From contig NC_063076.1 of the NCBI RefSeq assembly GCF_022605165.1, positions 2,108,001 to 2,172,000 of the forward strand: a stretch of 64,000 bases of DNA. The letters run 5' to 3'. This DNA is from Purpureocillium takamizusanense. Taxonomy: Eukaryota; Ascomycota; Sordariomycetes; Hypocreales; Ophiocordycipitaceae. Numbering within the stretch: the stretch's first letter is position 1; every line of letters starts with the position of its first letter. Below are positions 34,478 through 46,623 of this stretch, one piece after another. Below the pieces are notes generated by a model. It made no database searches and was not told the origin of the DNA. It worked only from the letters and a program-made list of their open reading frames with translations. A program made the translations under genes and the position numbers.

Positions 34478-37400
34478 TGTTGCGTTTGTTGGGACTTGGT
34501 CTTGGTTGCTTGAGTTGCCTCTTAGATGAGCTGACTGCTGGCGGGGGGGTAGCGGGTTGTGTGTTGTTGGACTTGGTCAGACGTGGCTGCTTTTTATCTT
34601 TGAGAAGAGAAAGGAGCGAGTTGAAAAAGGAGGATGAAAGTGATCGAGCCTTTATACACGAGCAAGTGAAAAGCCCAGGCAGGCCGGACTCGTTTGCAGC
34701 ATTTCAAGGACCCGTGAATTATGGCGTAACAAGCAGAACGAGGCGAAAGGACGAGTGTGAACACACGCCCCCCCTTCCCCCCCTGGTCCAGCAGAGTGAC
34801 AAAGGGGGGTGCGAGGTAAAAATGCAGGGCCCATCTAGGACGAGGGGCGACGGCGACGACTACACACGAGTGAGTCAACAAAAGTCAGAGACGTGCAAGC
34901 CTCACTCGCCGGTGGCCGCGGCGTGAGAGCAGCGGCGGGTCACGCCATTTGGCTGGGCTCGGGGCTTCGGTAAGGGGACAAGGGTTGTACACCAACCGCT
35001 CGATCGGGCCACTGTGCTCGGTCTTGGGTCGGTGACTCCAACGTATGTACGCGTACCTCTGCTGAACGTACTGACGTACCTACGCACCTAGTAGTACTTA
35101 GAGGTATGTGTGCTACGAAAGTCCTGGGAGGATGCCCCGGGGGAGGGAGCCGGGGGCGAGAAAGAGATGCCGAGAGCCAGCAGGGCCTTGTAGGTAGCGC
35201 AGCGGCGGGAACGCCGGCGGGTGGGGGGGCGGTCAGGCGATTGAACCTGGGAACAGGGCGCCCACAGGGAGCAGCAGCAGCAGTAGAAGACCCCAACCTA
35301 ATAATGAGATTTCCAAGGTTGATTCCAGGTTTGACACTGAACGGGTGCTTGCGCGTGCGCGCGCCCTCGCCGGACTCGTCCTTCAGGCTTTCGCCTTGCC
35401 CACAGCCCCCTGTGGCAGCTGGACCCGTGCGCCTCGAGCTTGCCTGCCCAGGGCTCGAGGTCTAGTACAGGTACTACCTAACTACTAAAGCGAGCAACAC
35501 CCAAAGAGGAGATACGCCCACTGTACGTTCCCATCTGGTAGGCAAGGTACCCTAATACCTTTGGCATGGCTCTTTATTACCTGTACTGTCAGCAACGTGC
35601 CCAGGTAAGTACGTTGCCATAGCGTGAAGGTACCTAGGTAGGGTATGGAAGGCAAAAGGAGGTTAGTACTGTAGTAGGCAGAAAAGTACTACCGAGAAAG
35701 GTACCTGAGAGTAGTTGCCAAGGTCCAGAATACAGCCCGTGGAAGCGCACTGTCTGTGGCCGTGAACAACGTGGGAAGGCGGCCTGTGCGGTTGTGGCTG
35801 TGGCCAGGCGGCTCCCTCCCAAGACTGACGTAGGTCACTGACGAAAAAGAGACGGCCTCGTTGGGGGCCAGCCAGTCTACCTTGCCCAACAAGCAAGCCG
35901 TGGTAATGATGAATGGGGATGGAAACCTCCACCTCCTTCGTGTGCAGGGATGCAGGCGCGATCCAGGCACCAGAAACAGCCCGACGCCGTCGCCCTACCC
36001 ATAGACCAACTGTGCCTGCCGCCTTATAAGGTACCTACTTGCTGTACTTAGTAAACCTATCGTAGCTTCAGTAGGGGTTAAATGATCACCACCTGAGCAC
36101 CTTGCTGGGGGTCTTGGTACGTCAGGTACCTATTAAAGTACTAAGTCCTTACCTTTGAATACAATTACAACCAAGGTACTACGTGTCATCGATGCAGTCC
36201 GCAGTGCACCGAAATTTTGGGCTGGTGACCGAGGGACGCGGCGCGCGAATGCAACAAGGCGAGGCGGGCCATCCGGTCACCGAGCTTGCGAAACCCAGGC
36301 GCAAGTGTCAGGGGACAAGGAACCACCAAGGAGCACTGTAGTAGATCCTTATACCACCAGGCACAGCTACCAGGTACTCAAGGTACTCATAGCAATTGAA
36401 ATCCCCATCGCGGGCGAGACCCGGCCATGGCTCCGAGCATTCATGGGTCCCATCCAGTGCCTTGGCTCTGGCACCCGACCTGTCCAAACGACGACCAACC
36501 TGAGAGCCCAGCAGCCAGGTCCTATGCATTGTGGTTCCTGGTCCCTGGTCCCTGGCGGCTGCCCCTCCCCTGGGATGGGATTGGCGTGCGTGTGCGCTTG
36601 CGGGAAGAGGGCGCGGCAAGATGGTCGCTACAGGTAAAGAAAGAATGGCATAATGGGTACGTGGACACCTGGGAGTGTCTCGAGTCGAGGGCACGAATGC
36701 GAGCGCGCAGAAGTCCGTTCACAACGATACAGACAGAGGTGGCCGACGGGAAAAAGCAATTTGGACCAAGATCCAGAGCCAGGCCTGGTCAAGCAACACG
36801 AGAACGGTGAAACGGCATCAAATCTAGGCACCAGCGGCGCTTGCCCGGAGGCAGAGGACCCTGGCGTGACGATGCCAATTGGGCTGGACAAGCGACGGCA
36901 TTGACGGGCTGTGTCCCATTTGCTCACGGCCGCGGCATTGAGAAACGCAAGGAATCGCACAGAAGAGGCCGCGTCAGGTTTCCATCAGCAGAAGCAGGTG
37001 GACCGTCTTTGCTGTATACTGTAGGTAGGACCTACCGTAATTTGGTAGCCAGGAAAATTATTACTAGCTTACGAAGTACTTGCTGTACAGTACAGTATAT
37101 GCCTTCGGCGCTAACCTTTTACGAAGTACTAACGAAGTACGTGAGGTGAATTTAGGGTCCGTCTAGTACCTGTTGTCGTCGTCCATCCCAGGTTCCCTCT
37201 ACGCACCCAAGGCACCTTACCTACAGGAAGCGCAGCATACTAACCTAGCCCACGCCACCGAGGGTTTCTTGTGCAGTCTCGCCTAAGTCTGACCTGGTGC
37301 CCGACCGATACAGATAGCGAGGCGGTTTTGCACCTTCTGGTCCGCTTCTGCACTATGAGCCTCGGTTTCCGCGCCTTCGAACACATCGTGCGGGTACGGT

Positions 37401-39690
37401 AGGTGACGACTGAGCCTCGACCCCGTTTGTCCCAGCCAGGGTTTGCTTCCATGGTCACAACCGCAGGCAGTTGACGTCCATCTCCGGGTGCTGAGGTGTC
37501 GCAAGAACGGTGCCGGGGGGCGGGGGGCCTCGTCGTCGGGCGTCGCCGTGGCCTTGCCATCCGCCATCCAGACATGGAACCAAACAACTTCCTGCAGAGC
37601 GCCACCCCCGACAGCTGAACGCCCTCCATCCACTGGAGCCTCCCGTCGCCTCTTGCCGCCCCTTATTATGCGCCGACAAGAGAGGAGAACCCAACCACAC
37701 CTTCAACCACGGCGGCAACAACTCCAACACCCAACCCATGCCACCCTTCTGTCCTTCCTTCCACCCAGTTAGCGCGCATCAACCAACGCAAAACCCGCCT
37801 CAGCCGGCCTGTGCAGCATTGCCTCGCCTTGGGTCCTACACAGGGGCTGGACTGGGATTGGCGTCTCCGGACGGACCCCAATTGTCGTGAGGCAAGAAGC
37901 ACTTGACCGTTCGCATGCGCTGATGGGCTTGTAGACTTGGTGTGCAGCCACAGGGAGCAGGTCTCGCTGATTTCGGACATGGTTCCCGATGCCATCAAAC
38001 CCAATGCTGCATGTAACTACTCTGTACATGCCTCGTACCTGGGTATTACTTGAGTGCCTCTGTGCTCACGGCGCGCAAAGCCATGACAGGATGAATGGTT
38101 TCTGCTGTGCCATTGTGCTGTTGCACAGCAGCGATGGGATTCTAGCAACTCTCTCCCGGCCGCCGATCCTCGCCTGGTAGTAAGGGTCGGCAGTCGTCCA
38201 GGACCTCACGGCTGGCATGACAGCCGAGATCACTCACTGACATAGGGCAAATGTGCGGACGAAATGGACTTGTCGGGGCCTGATGTGCATAAGATACAGT
38301 ATACATGTGGACAGTGACATTTACACTACGCGTAGACACCAAGTAACTACTACGTACGTACCTCTTAGTGACCAGCCCAGTGCACCGCCTCATCAACTGA
38401 GGCTCAACCCCAACGCTCCAAGTGTTGTGCTTGCACACGAGCCAGCACAGCAGATCCAGGGGCGCCGTGTCATGTGCCTCATTTTCGGTCTCGATGGCTT
38501 CACTGGCGATGCCCAAAGTGCCGACCTGAGCGGCTCCGCCACGTTCACGAGGCAGTCGACCGCCCTTGGAGGGCTTGTTCCTGCTGAGCCACAATGGGCA
38601 GCGCTAGCGGGGCCACTTGGGGGCGGACAAAGACGATGGACAATCATATAGAGAGAGAGAGGGTGGCCCAAGGCATGGGACAGAAACACCCGCCACTTGT
38701 CGACAGTCTTGTCTTGCGGGGGGGGTACACGGCCCGCCGCCCTCGCACCGACTCGTCCACTCGGCTACACAGCTCAGAGTGCGGCGGGACACGTTGAGAG
38801 CCAGGCAGCCTATCGGGCTTGCGTCAACAGAACCATGAGCCTTGCGGTCTTTGGCCTGTGTTTCCTGCCGCCAGCATGAGGCGCTTCTGGATGGATATGG
38901 ATCTCACTAGGCCTTGAAGGTGTCGTGGTGCTCCGCGAGCCCCCTCGACGCTTCGCAACTCCAGAGCTGCGTGTGTTTATTTGCATGGTCCCTGCAGGAC
39001 TGTGCTGCAGGTGTCAGTCAGGGAACTCGATGTAGGAGTCGCCGCTCTCACGGTGGTGGCCTTCTAGAATTGGAGTGCAGCACAGCGCAACGTCTTGACG
39101 GTGGCACGTGAGGTGGACAATCAGCGCGGGTGCCTTTCGACGCTGCTGAGTTCTGCTGTGCGCCGCCTCATCGAGGAGACGTGACAGGTGAGGGATGGGA
39201 TGGGATGGACGGGACACCCCACCGCCCACCTGGCAGCTCGTGCAAGGGACGAGAGAGACCTACAACTACAGGTACCTAGTAGTAAGTTAGTCCGTGTCAG
39301 GTACCTTACCTACCTTATTGGTAGTGAGGCGCAGTGGGGTCGGGTTCTGCTTCGTTGGCCGTGTCCCCTACCGCCCCCGGGGTGCTGCCCCGCGACCACT
39401 GCAGCTCCAGCGGGCTGCCCAATCGCGCACTGATCAGCCGGCAATTCGGCGTCGGAGGGAAATGCGCAAGCTGGCAACATCCATTGTCGCGACCAGCAAA
39501 TCCCCCGTCATCCGCATCACCAAGCTGCCGGTGCTCGCACAGCACTCCTCCTCCACAACGGCAGCCCGCACTCACGTCCGCGCACATTGCATCGCCTCGC
39601 CACAAGCGGACGACGCCTCACGAGAGTCACCTTGCTGTCCTCCTCCGGCAACCCCCGTCCACCGCCGCTAGCCCGCCTCTTCTCGCCATC
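34478..39690. other. 5.2 kb gene-poor tract with GTAC/TAGG-rich islands
   Basis: No frame looks coding. The first few hundred bases are promoter of the small Ser-rich gene and the last ~400 bp (about 39400-39690, C-rich) leader of FKBP2. Islands dense in TAGGTAC/GTACTTAG words lie at 35040-35105, 35460-35700, 36020-36185, 37010-37150 and 39265-39320, separated by ordinary GC-rich sequence. A GA run is at 38647-38660. Confidence 0.5.
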
Positions 39691-40539
39691 ATGAAGGTCG
39701 CCGCCCTCGTCTCCCTGGTCGCATCTGCCGCCGTCGGCCTCGCTGCCGCCGACGGACTCAAGATTGACGTTACCCTGCCCGTTGATTGCGACCGTAAGAC
39801 GCAGAATGGCGATAGAGTGTCAATGCATTACAGGGGCACCCTGGCCGAGTCGGGCAACAAGTTCGATGCCAGTATGTGACACTATATTCCAGGACGGGCC
39901 CGGCGGCGGCCATTATGCAATCTGCCGCCTTGAAACACATACGAATCCGCGAAGCTGACAAGCATGCCCTCCCCAGGCTACGACCGGAACCAGCCGCTCA
40001 CCTTCAAGCTTGGCAGCGGGCAGGTCATCAAGGGGTTCGTCAGCCAGCTCGCACCTCTGCTCCGCCGCCCTCCATTACTGACAGATGTCGTCCAGATGGG
40101 ACCAAGGCCTTCTTGACATGTGCATAGGCGAGAAGCGGTAAGTGTTGCCTCGCTCAGACATGCCTGTGTAAGGTCACCGACCCGAAGCCTTCGCTGACCA
40201 TGGATCTCGTACAGCACTCTGACAATCCCACCCGAGCTCGGCTACGGCCAGCGTGCGATGGGCCCCATTCCGGCCGGTTCGACCCTTGGTACGAAATTCC
40301 CTCATATTCATGCTGCGGCCAGATATTAGTCAAAGACGAAGCTGACTTTGGTGTTCCAAGTGTTTGAAACGGAGCTCGTGGCCATTGATGGTGTCCCCAA
40401 GCCGGACAAGATCAAGACGAAGACAGCCAGCGCCGAGGGTGTTGCCGAGAAGGTTGCCAGTGCCGCGGCCGATGCGGCCGATGCGGCCAAGACATTTATT
40501 GCCGACACCGACGACGTCCAAGGCCACGAGGAGCTGTAG
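39691..40539 (+). CDS. FPR2: FKBP-type peptidyl-prolyl cis-trans isomerase, ER lumenal (FKBP2)
   Basis: Five exons, 39691-39871, 39977-40034, 40096-40137, 40215-40288 and 40361-40539, give 177 residues. Introns are 105, 61, 77 and 72 bp; the last uses a CCAAG acceptor. The joined FKBP domain reads [20 protein letters not shown], then [37 protein letters not shown] and [15 protein letters not shown] signal peptide occupies residues 1-20 (hydrophobic, Ala-rich, cleavage near AAADG). An Ala-rich helical extension follows the domain, and the protein ends in HEEL, a variant of the HDEL ER-retention signal. It should catalyse proline isomerisation in secretory-protein folding and bind FK506. Conserved domain residues fix all four splice junctions. 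Confidence 0.93.
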
Positions 40540-41166
40540 TATGCCAAGGCCGTGTGATGCGGACGAAGAGGAGGGTTTTATCATTCATCAATAGACGCCG
40601 GTATCCAGCAAAGTGTGTTGCCCCATATAGACCACTCTCCCTCCTCGAAAATCTACGCCAACCACGGCATCTTGAGACTCAAGCGTGTAGCACCAAGATG
40701 GCCCTGTCCAACCTTCTTCTGTAGTAAGAGCAGAGTCGAGTCGGCAAGATCGGCACTGGAGGGCTTCCTGGACAGCCCAAATGTGATCTGTCGGGCCGTT
40801 GCTGAGATGTCGACAGTTGATGAGAAATTACGCCAATGATGTCAGGCACATGGTAGACCACCAGTTCCGGTACCCATTAGCAGCTCCCGTCATCCCGCGG
40901 GCGAGTTGAAAGCGAATTCCGAGAGGCATTTGGGTAAACAGCAAGCAATTGTTAGGCACTAGCGGGCGGTGGGCCCGTTCGTTGGATATTGGGTTTGGGA
41001 AAGAGCCAAACTAACAGCGTCATCGACGTCATGGCCACTGAGACACGAGTCCGCGTGCGGACGCCGCGGACCAGGTCAATAATGTTGAATTGTTGATACA
41101 ACCCCGCGGAGGCGGTCGCAAGTCCTGCTCCGAGGTCATCTGTTGCCAACGTTTCGCAGACTCACC
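40540..41166. promoter_or_regulatory. Intergenic region upstream of nitrate reductase
   Basis: 627 bp between the FKBP2 stop and the nitrate reductase ATG. Contains one AreA/GATA-type core (TGATAA on the minus strand, 40578-40583) and two NirA-consensus sites at 41104-41111 and 41128-41135. Confidence 0.5.
41104..41135. promoter_or_regulatory. Two NirA-type binding sites in inverted orientation
   Basis: CCGCGGAG (41104-41111, reverse complement CTCCGCGG) and CTCCGAGG (41128-41135) both fit the Aspergillus NirA consensus CTCCGHGG. They lie 56 and 32 bp before the ATG, which is close; they may fall in the leader if transcription starts upstream. Sites seen; regulation inferred. Confidence 0.5.
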
Positions 41167-44100
41167 ATGCCGCCCTCATATAAGCCCTGGGTTGTAAAGG
41201 TCAAAGCCCATCCGGGCTCCACGGCCGAAGACATTGCCAACGAGCCCAATTGGAGTACAGGGCACCAACACCGAGTCGGTTTCAGGAATAGGAGCAACCG
41301 CGTGCCCGGTCTGACACACGAGCCCAACAACGACTACCGCCACGAGATCGAACATGCGCTCAAGGAACAGGAGCAACTGAGGGCCGACGTCAAGGCCGGG
41401 AAACTCGTCAACTTCCGCGACGTGATACAGCACCAAGAGGTAAGCCCAGGTTAGCAGAAAGGGTGGACCTATACATAGAGATTTATGAGATGAGGGCGCG
41501 AGCTAATGATTGCGTGGTTGGCGACTGCTTGCAGGACTTTCACCTGCGGCACCCCGACAATAAATGGCTCGGTTGGAGGTATGTCCTCGATACCACCGAA
41601 GACTGGATCAAGAAAGAAGAGCCTTGGCCAGCAAACCTGAAACGGAAGCAGCAAGAGCAAGAGGCAAAGGCCAAGGACCAGCAAGAAGACCAAAGCCAGC
41701 CCCAGGAGGAGCATGAGCTAAAGCGGCCCGCCGACCAAGACAAACATCACGGCGCCTACGCCACCGACAAGGAGGCTGACGGCCAGGCTGACAGTCGTCT
41801 TTCTGACAAGTACACGCCCCAGGAGCTCGCCCTACTACGGGCTTTGGAGCATGAAAAGAATCACATCTCCCACTTGAAGGAGAATGACGGTCGGCGCCAG
41901 TCTCCACAGAAGCACGACTTGTACCAGGTCTCCATTGATGAGCAGGATCAATTTAGCCCCGATAACTGGGTGCCGCGTTCTTCCGACCTCATTCGCCTCA
42001 CAGGCAAACATCCCCTCAACGCTGAGGCTCACCTAAGCCACCTCTTTGAGGCCGGCCTCATCACGCCCAATGAGCTCCACTATGTGCGAAACCACGGTGC
42101 CGTTCCGAGGCTCCTGTGGGAGTTCCACAAGCTCGATGTCGAGTACAAGGGCAAGACGGTACGGTCCTTCTCGATGGACGAGCTGAAGGACTTGGGATCC
42201 ATCAATATCCCCGTGAGCCTAGCGTGCGACGGGAACAGACGCAAGGAACTCAACATGGTCAAGAAAAGCAAGGGCTTCGGCTGGGGCGCCGGCGGCGTGA
42301 GCTGCGCGTACTGGAAGGGGCCGCTGGTGCGTGACGTGCTCCTGTCGGCCGGCGTCCCGGAGAGGCTTCCGCATCAGGACAGCAAGCGGTACTGGCTGAA
42401 CTTTGAGGGTGCGGATGAGCCCAGCGATGGCAGATACTCGACTTGCATCCCCTTTGAGTACGCCATGGACCGTCAAAACGACGTGTTGCTCGCTTATGAG
42501 ATGAACGACTTGCCGCTGCCCCCCGATCATGGCTACCCGGTGCGTGTCATCATCCCTGGCTACGTCGGCGGTCGCTGCGTCAAGTGGCTACGAAGGATGT
42601 GGATCAGTGACAAGGAGAACGATTCGCACTATCACATCTGGGACAACCGAGTTCTTCCCAGCTTCGTCACAGAGAAGGACGGGCCATTTGCCGAGACGCT
42701 CTTCCGCCACCCCGACACCGCCTGCAACGAGCAGAACCTCAATTCTATCATCGTGAAGCCCGCACACGGGGAGAAAATAGCCCTCTCCGAGGCCAGAAAG
42801 GGCCACAGCTACCGAGTTCAGGGCCTCGCCTACGACGGTGGCGGCCACGAGGTGCAGCGTGTCGAGGTCTCGCTCGACGGCGGCGACACTTGGTTGTACT
42901 GTATTCGCAAATTCCCCGACTATCCCATCCGTCACGGCAACAAATTTTGGACTTGGGTTCACTGGCACGTCGACGTTGAGATCTCCCATCTGTTGCGGGC
43001 CAAGAGCATCACCGTGAGATGCTTCAACGTGTTCAAAAATACGCAACCTAGAGACTATAACTGGAACATAATGGGCATGATGAACAACTGCTGGTACGTC
43101 GTCCAGCCAGAAATCGTGGAACCAGAAGATTCAGAGACGCCATCAATCCTCTTTAGGCATCCCACTGAGCCCGGACCCGGCAACGGCGGATGGATGAAAC
43201 CCAGCGTTGAGAACCGCATCGCGGACGCCAAGCAGGAAGCCGGAGCGCCGCAGAAAGAGTTCACTCGCAAGGAGATTGAGAAACACGACAAGCAAGACGA
43301 CTGCTGGATTGTTGTGGACGGAAAAGTATACGACGCCACGAGCGTGCTGGACTGGCATCCTGGCGGGGCCGCTGCCATTCTGGGCCATGCTGGGAAGGTG
43401 CACCAGGAGACGAGCGATGAGTTTGCCAGCATCCATGATGACTTTGCGTACCAAAAATTGAAGGGTATGTTGCGTGGCTGCAGAGTAATGCTGGTGCCCG
43501 ACTACCCCCGCTGACACCGTTGCAGACTGCATCTTGGGTGTCGTCACCAAGAAGGCTGCCAACTTCATCAAGGCAAACGCAGAAGCCGCAGCCAAGGAAA
43601 TCGCCGACTCGGCGTCCAGTTCAGAGCAGGTCACGCTCCAGAAACATCGATGGGTTCCCGTCAAGCTCATCAAGAAAACCAAAGTCTCCGAGGATACGAG
43701 GACCTACACCTTTGAGCTTCCGGGGAACAAGCCGGTACTCGGCTTGGGAACGTGCCAACATGTCCAGGTTGGGTTCCACCTCAAAGACAGAATGCTGGTG
43801 CGAAGCTACACACCCACCCGGCCAGTTCTTCCGCCACCTTCGGAAGCCAAGATCAACGGTAATCGTCTGGGCCACAAGAAGAACCTCCAAGCGGTCGAGG
43901 ACGACGACGGGACATTTGACTTGACAATCAAGACGTACTTTCCAGACGAAACCCAACCGGGCGGGGCCATGTCCAATCTTCTGGATTGCATGCCCATAGG
44001 GGAGGAGGTCGAAATCCGCGGACCAACGGGGGAGATAGTGTACATTGGGAACGGCGATTTTGTGATTGAAGGCATGACGCGTCACTTCAATCGCGTTTCC

Positions 44101-44543
44101 CTCGTTCTCGGCGGGTCTGGTTTGACCCCAGGGTATTCGCTAATCGCACGTATCCTGCTCGGCGGCAACGACAAGACCATGATCAGGGCCATCGACGCGA
44201 ACAAGAGCCAGGCCGACATTCTCCTGCGAAGCTCGCTCAAGCACTTCGAAGACGAATCCAACGGACAACTTCTTGTTACTCACGTCCTGAGCAAACCAGA
44301 GGATGACTGGAAAGGGTTGAAGGGTTATGTCAACAAGGACATCATCACCGCCAACCTGTTCCCACCAGCCAAAGACTCAGTTACATTCTTGTGCGGGCCG
44401 CCGGCCATGATCCAAAAGGCCGCCCTACCGGCCCTCAAAGGTCAGTCGACGTTTACAGCAACCGGTTGGATGCCGCAGATCTGCTGACCATTTTCAAACT
44501 AGATTGGGGGTATGTGGAGGATGATAATATGTTTGGCTTCTGA
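41167..44543 (+). CDS. niaD: Nitrate reductase [NAD(P)H], eukaryotic molybdopterin type
   Basis: Four exons, 41167-41439, 41535-43464, 43526-44440 and 44503-44543, encode 1052 residues. The last exon is only 41 nt and supplies the terminal DWGYVEDDNMFGF; unspliced, the frame ends in an unrelated tail. The enzyme reduces nitrate to nitrite in the cytosol. Domains in order: N-terminal extension; a charged Q/E/K-rich linker (about 125-200); the Mo-molybdopterin domain (LIRLTGKHPLNAEAHLSHLF, YVRNHGAVP, LACDGNRRK with the Mo ligand Cys322, HYHIWDNRVLP); the dimerisation domain (IMGMMNNCWY); cytochrome b5 (DWHPGG at 699-702, second haem His in SIHDDFA); and FAD/NAD(P)H ferredoxin-reductase modules (RSYTPTRP, GGSGLTPG, CGPPAMIQ). 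It is longer than many fungal homologues because of the linker. It could be a niaD paralogue; NirA-like sites upstream favour niaD itself. Confidence 0.92.
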
Positions 44544-44681
44544 GGGAGGGATGGCAGTGTCGGTCTTGTCAGAGGATTGGTCGTCACAGCGAGCTTCTGT
44601 CGACGAGCCGATTGCCGTCAGAGTTTCCAGCCAGCGACCACTTCGTGATGTGCGTATTTTGATGCATGAACCAGAGGAGAC

Positions 44682-46623
44682 TCAGCCAAAGAAAAGCTTC
44701 ATCTGCTTCGAATCCATAGCTGACGATTTACCCCTATTCTTCTCAGCAAGTCTGGGTCTCTTCGCCTCAGGAGTGTTTGAGCGCGGCCGCTCTGAGCCGT
44801 CTTGCTGGACGGCATCCCGGATTGTCTGACGGGAGAGACACAAGTCTATGTGCTCGTTGAACTGTCGCTCGTCCGCCACCTGTGGGCGAGCACAAATTGG
44901 ACAATCCCACCACTCGTCTCCCATGTCTGGCTTCGGCTTCTTCGGGTTGGGAATAATTTCTTTGCCGTGCTTAGCAAATGATGTCAAAGTATCGTACTCT
45001 GCCGCACCATCCGGTGCCATGACAATGGGGTCATCGGGCGCCTCGCCAGCCCCCATGTCTTCTTCAAGATACCCCCAGGAATCCTGCTCTTCTGATGCCT
45101 CCACACCCTTCCGTTTCAGGTCTGTCGGGTCACTGGATCCGTCCAGCCCAGTTCGCCGCTGCCTGAAGCCAAAGAAGGCCATCGTATCAGGTTTTTTGGT
45201 CTTGACCAAGTGTGTGCAACGCAAGCCCATCAGCCGGAGTTTCATACCCGGCATTTCCTGCTCGAGTTTCGCGAGCATGGGCAGCGAGAACCTGTAGAGG
45301 TCATCGGCAAGGCAAATGGCTTTCGGCGTGACGACCTGACGAGTGAAAACCTCGAATGTGTGGAGTTTGACCTTGAGACAAAGGGTGCGCCCCTTGCACC
45401 CGGCTCGGCTCATGTCCTCCTCAAGCTCTTGCGCTATACTTCGCAGCTTTTCTCGAAGTCTGTGTGGGTCAGACACCTCGCCAAAAGTGCCCTCGGTGCC
45501 GATACTCTTCCGCTCGTAATCTTCGGCGGGTTGGATCTTGGTGCGACCCAATCCGAGATAGCAGGTGAGGAGGAATTCAAACGTCTTCTCCCCAAAAAGT
45601 GGGTTCAAATACTGTCTCTGCCCGTAGAGGTCGCCGCACGTGTTGATGCCTACCTCTAGCAGCTCACGCTCCAAGACTCTCCCAATGCCGTTGACTTTTC
45701 TTGTCGGCAAGTCGCGCATAAATCCCATGATGGCGTTTCTGTCGTTGGGCAGCACATACTGTCCGTTGGGCTTATTCATGTTGGAGCAGATCTTGGCAAG
45801 CTTCGTATTGGCGGCTATGCCCGCGGAGACGGTGATGCTGGTCTTTTGGTGTATCTCCCGTCGCATCTGCTCCACTGCTTCCGCAGGCTCGACGCTGTGC
45901 TCGATACAATACTCCGTAATGTTGAGATAGGCCTCATCGACACTCGCACTTTCGAATCGTGGATCATACTCCGCCAAAATCTCTCTGATTTCGTGGGCTT
46001 TTGCTGTGTACTTTTGAAAGTTTGGCTTGATCAATATGAGCTCGGGGCACAGCTTCTTGGCTACAAAGCCAGCCATGCCGGAGCGGCAGCCATACTGCCG
46101 AGCAACATAATTGCAGGTCGTCAGGACTCCACCGCCGACTGCAAACGGCAAATCCTTCAGTTCTGGGCGTTCAAGCTGCTCCACAGCAGCGTAAAAGGCG
46201 TCGCAGTCAATGTGAATGACGTGCTGGGTGAGGTCCCGCGCAACCTCGAGCTCTGCGATCAGCCGGTCGGCAAGACGTAGCTCGTGGGTAAGTTCCCGGT
46301 TATCCAGTTCGCGTTTGCGCTGGAGGATTTGCTCAATTTTTTTTGTGAGAACCTTGTCTCGCTCTTCTTCTCGGCGAAAAAACTTGGACCCTTTGGACGC
46401 GTTGTAAATAACCTCGGATACCTGGCGCACGCCTAGATGTTGGTGCCACAGTTCTTGGGTGAGAGGAGCGGTGGACGCATGACACACGCACCTTGCCTTG
46501 ATCAACTTTTTCTTGGCCCGCCTTTGTCAACGACGGACCCAGGAGATGGTACTTGAGAGTCTTGAGGCTGCTCTCTCCTTCCCGCGCTGAGGGCGAGCCG
46601 TTCCCGTCATCCGGCGGGGCCAT
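44682..46623 (-). CDS. DNA polymerase kappa (DinB, Y-family translesion polymerase)
   Basis: Two exons, 46623-46492 and 46421-44682, encode 623 residues. The 70 bp intron (GTGCGT...CGCCAG) is phase 0, joining KVDQGK to VSEVIYNASKGSKFF, the conserved N-clasp that distinguishes kappa from other Y-family enzymes. Catalytic carboxylates are in HIDCDAFYAAVE (D116, D118) and SASVDEAYLN (D206, E207). Helix-hairpin-helix residues RKVNGIGRVLE and the little-finger domain (SIGTEGTFGEV) follow. Near the C-terminus is one CPIC...H...C zinc finger (CPICARPQV, FNEHIDLCL) of the ubiquitin-binding type, then a final KQMKLFFG, which resembles a shortened PCNA-binding PIP box. It should bypass minor-groove lesions. 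Convergent with nitrate reductase, 138 bp between stops. An upstream in-frame ATG at 46707 exists but adds no conserved residues. Confidence 0.93.
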
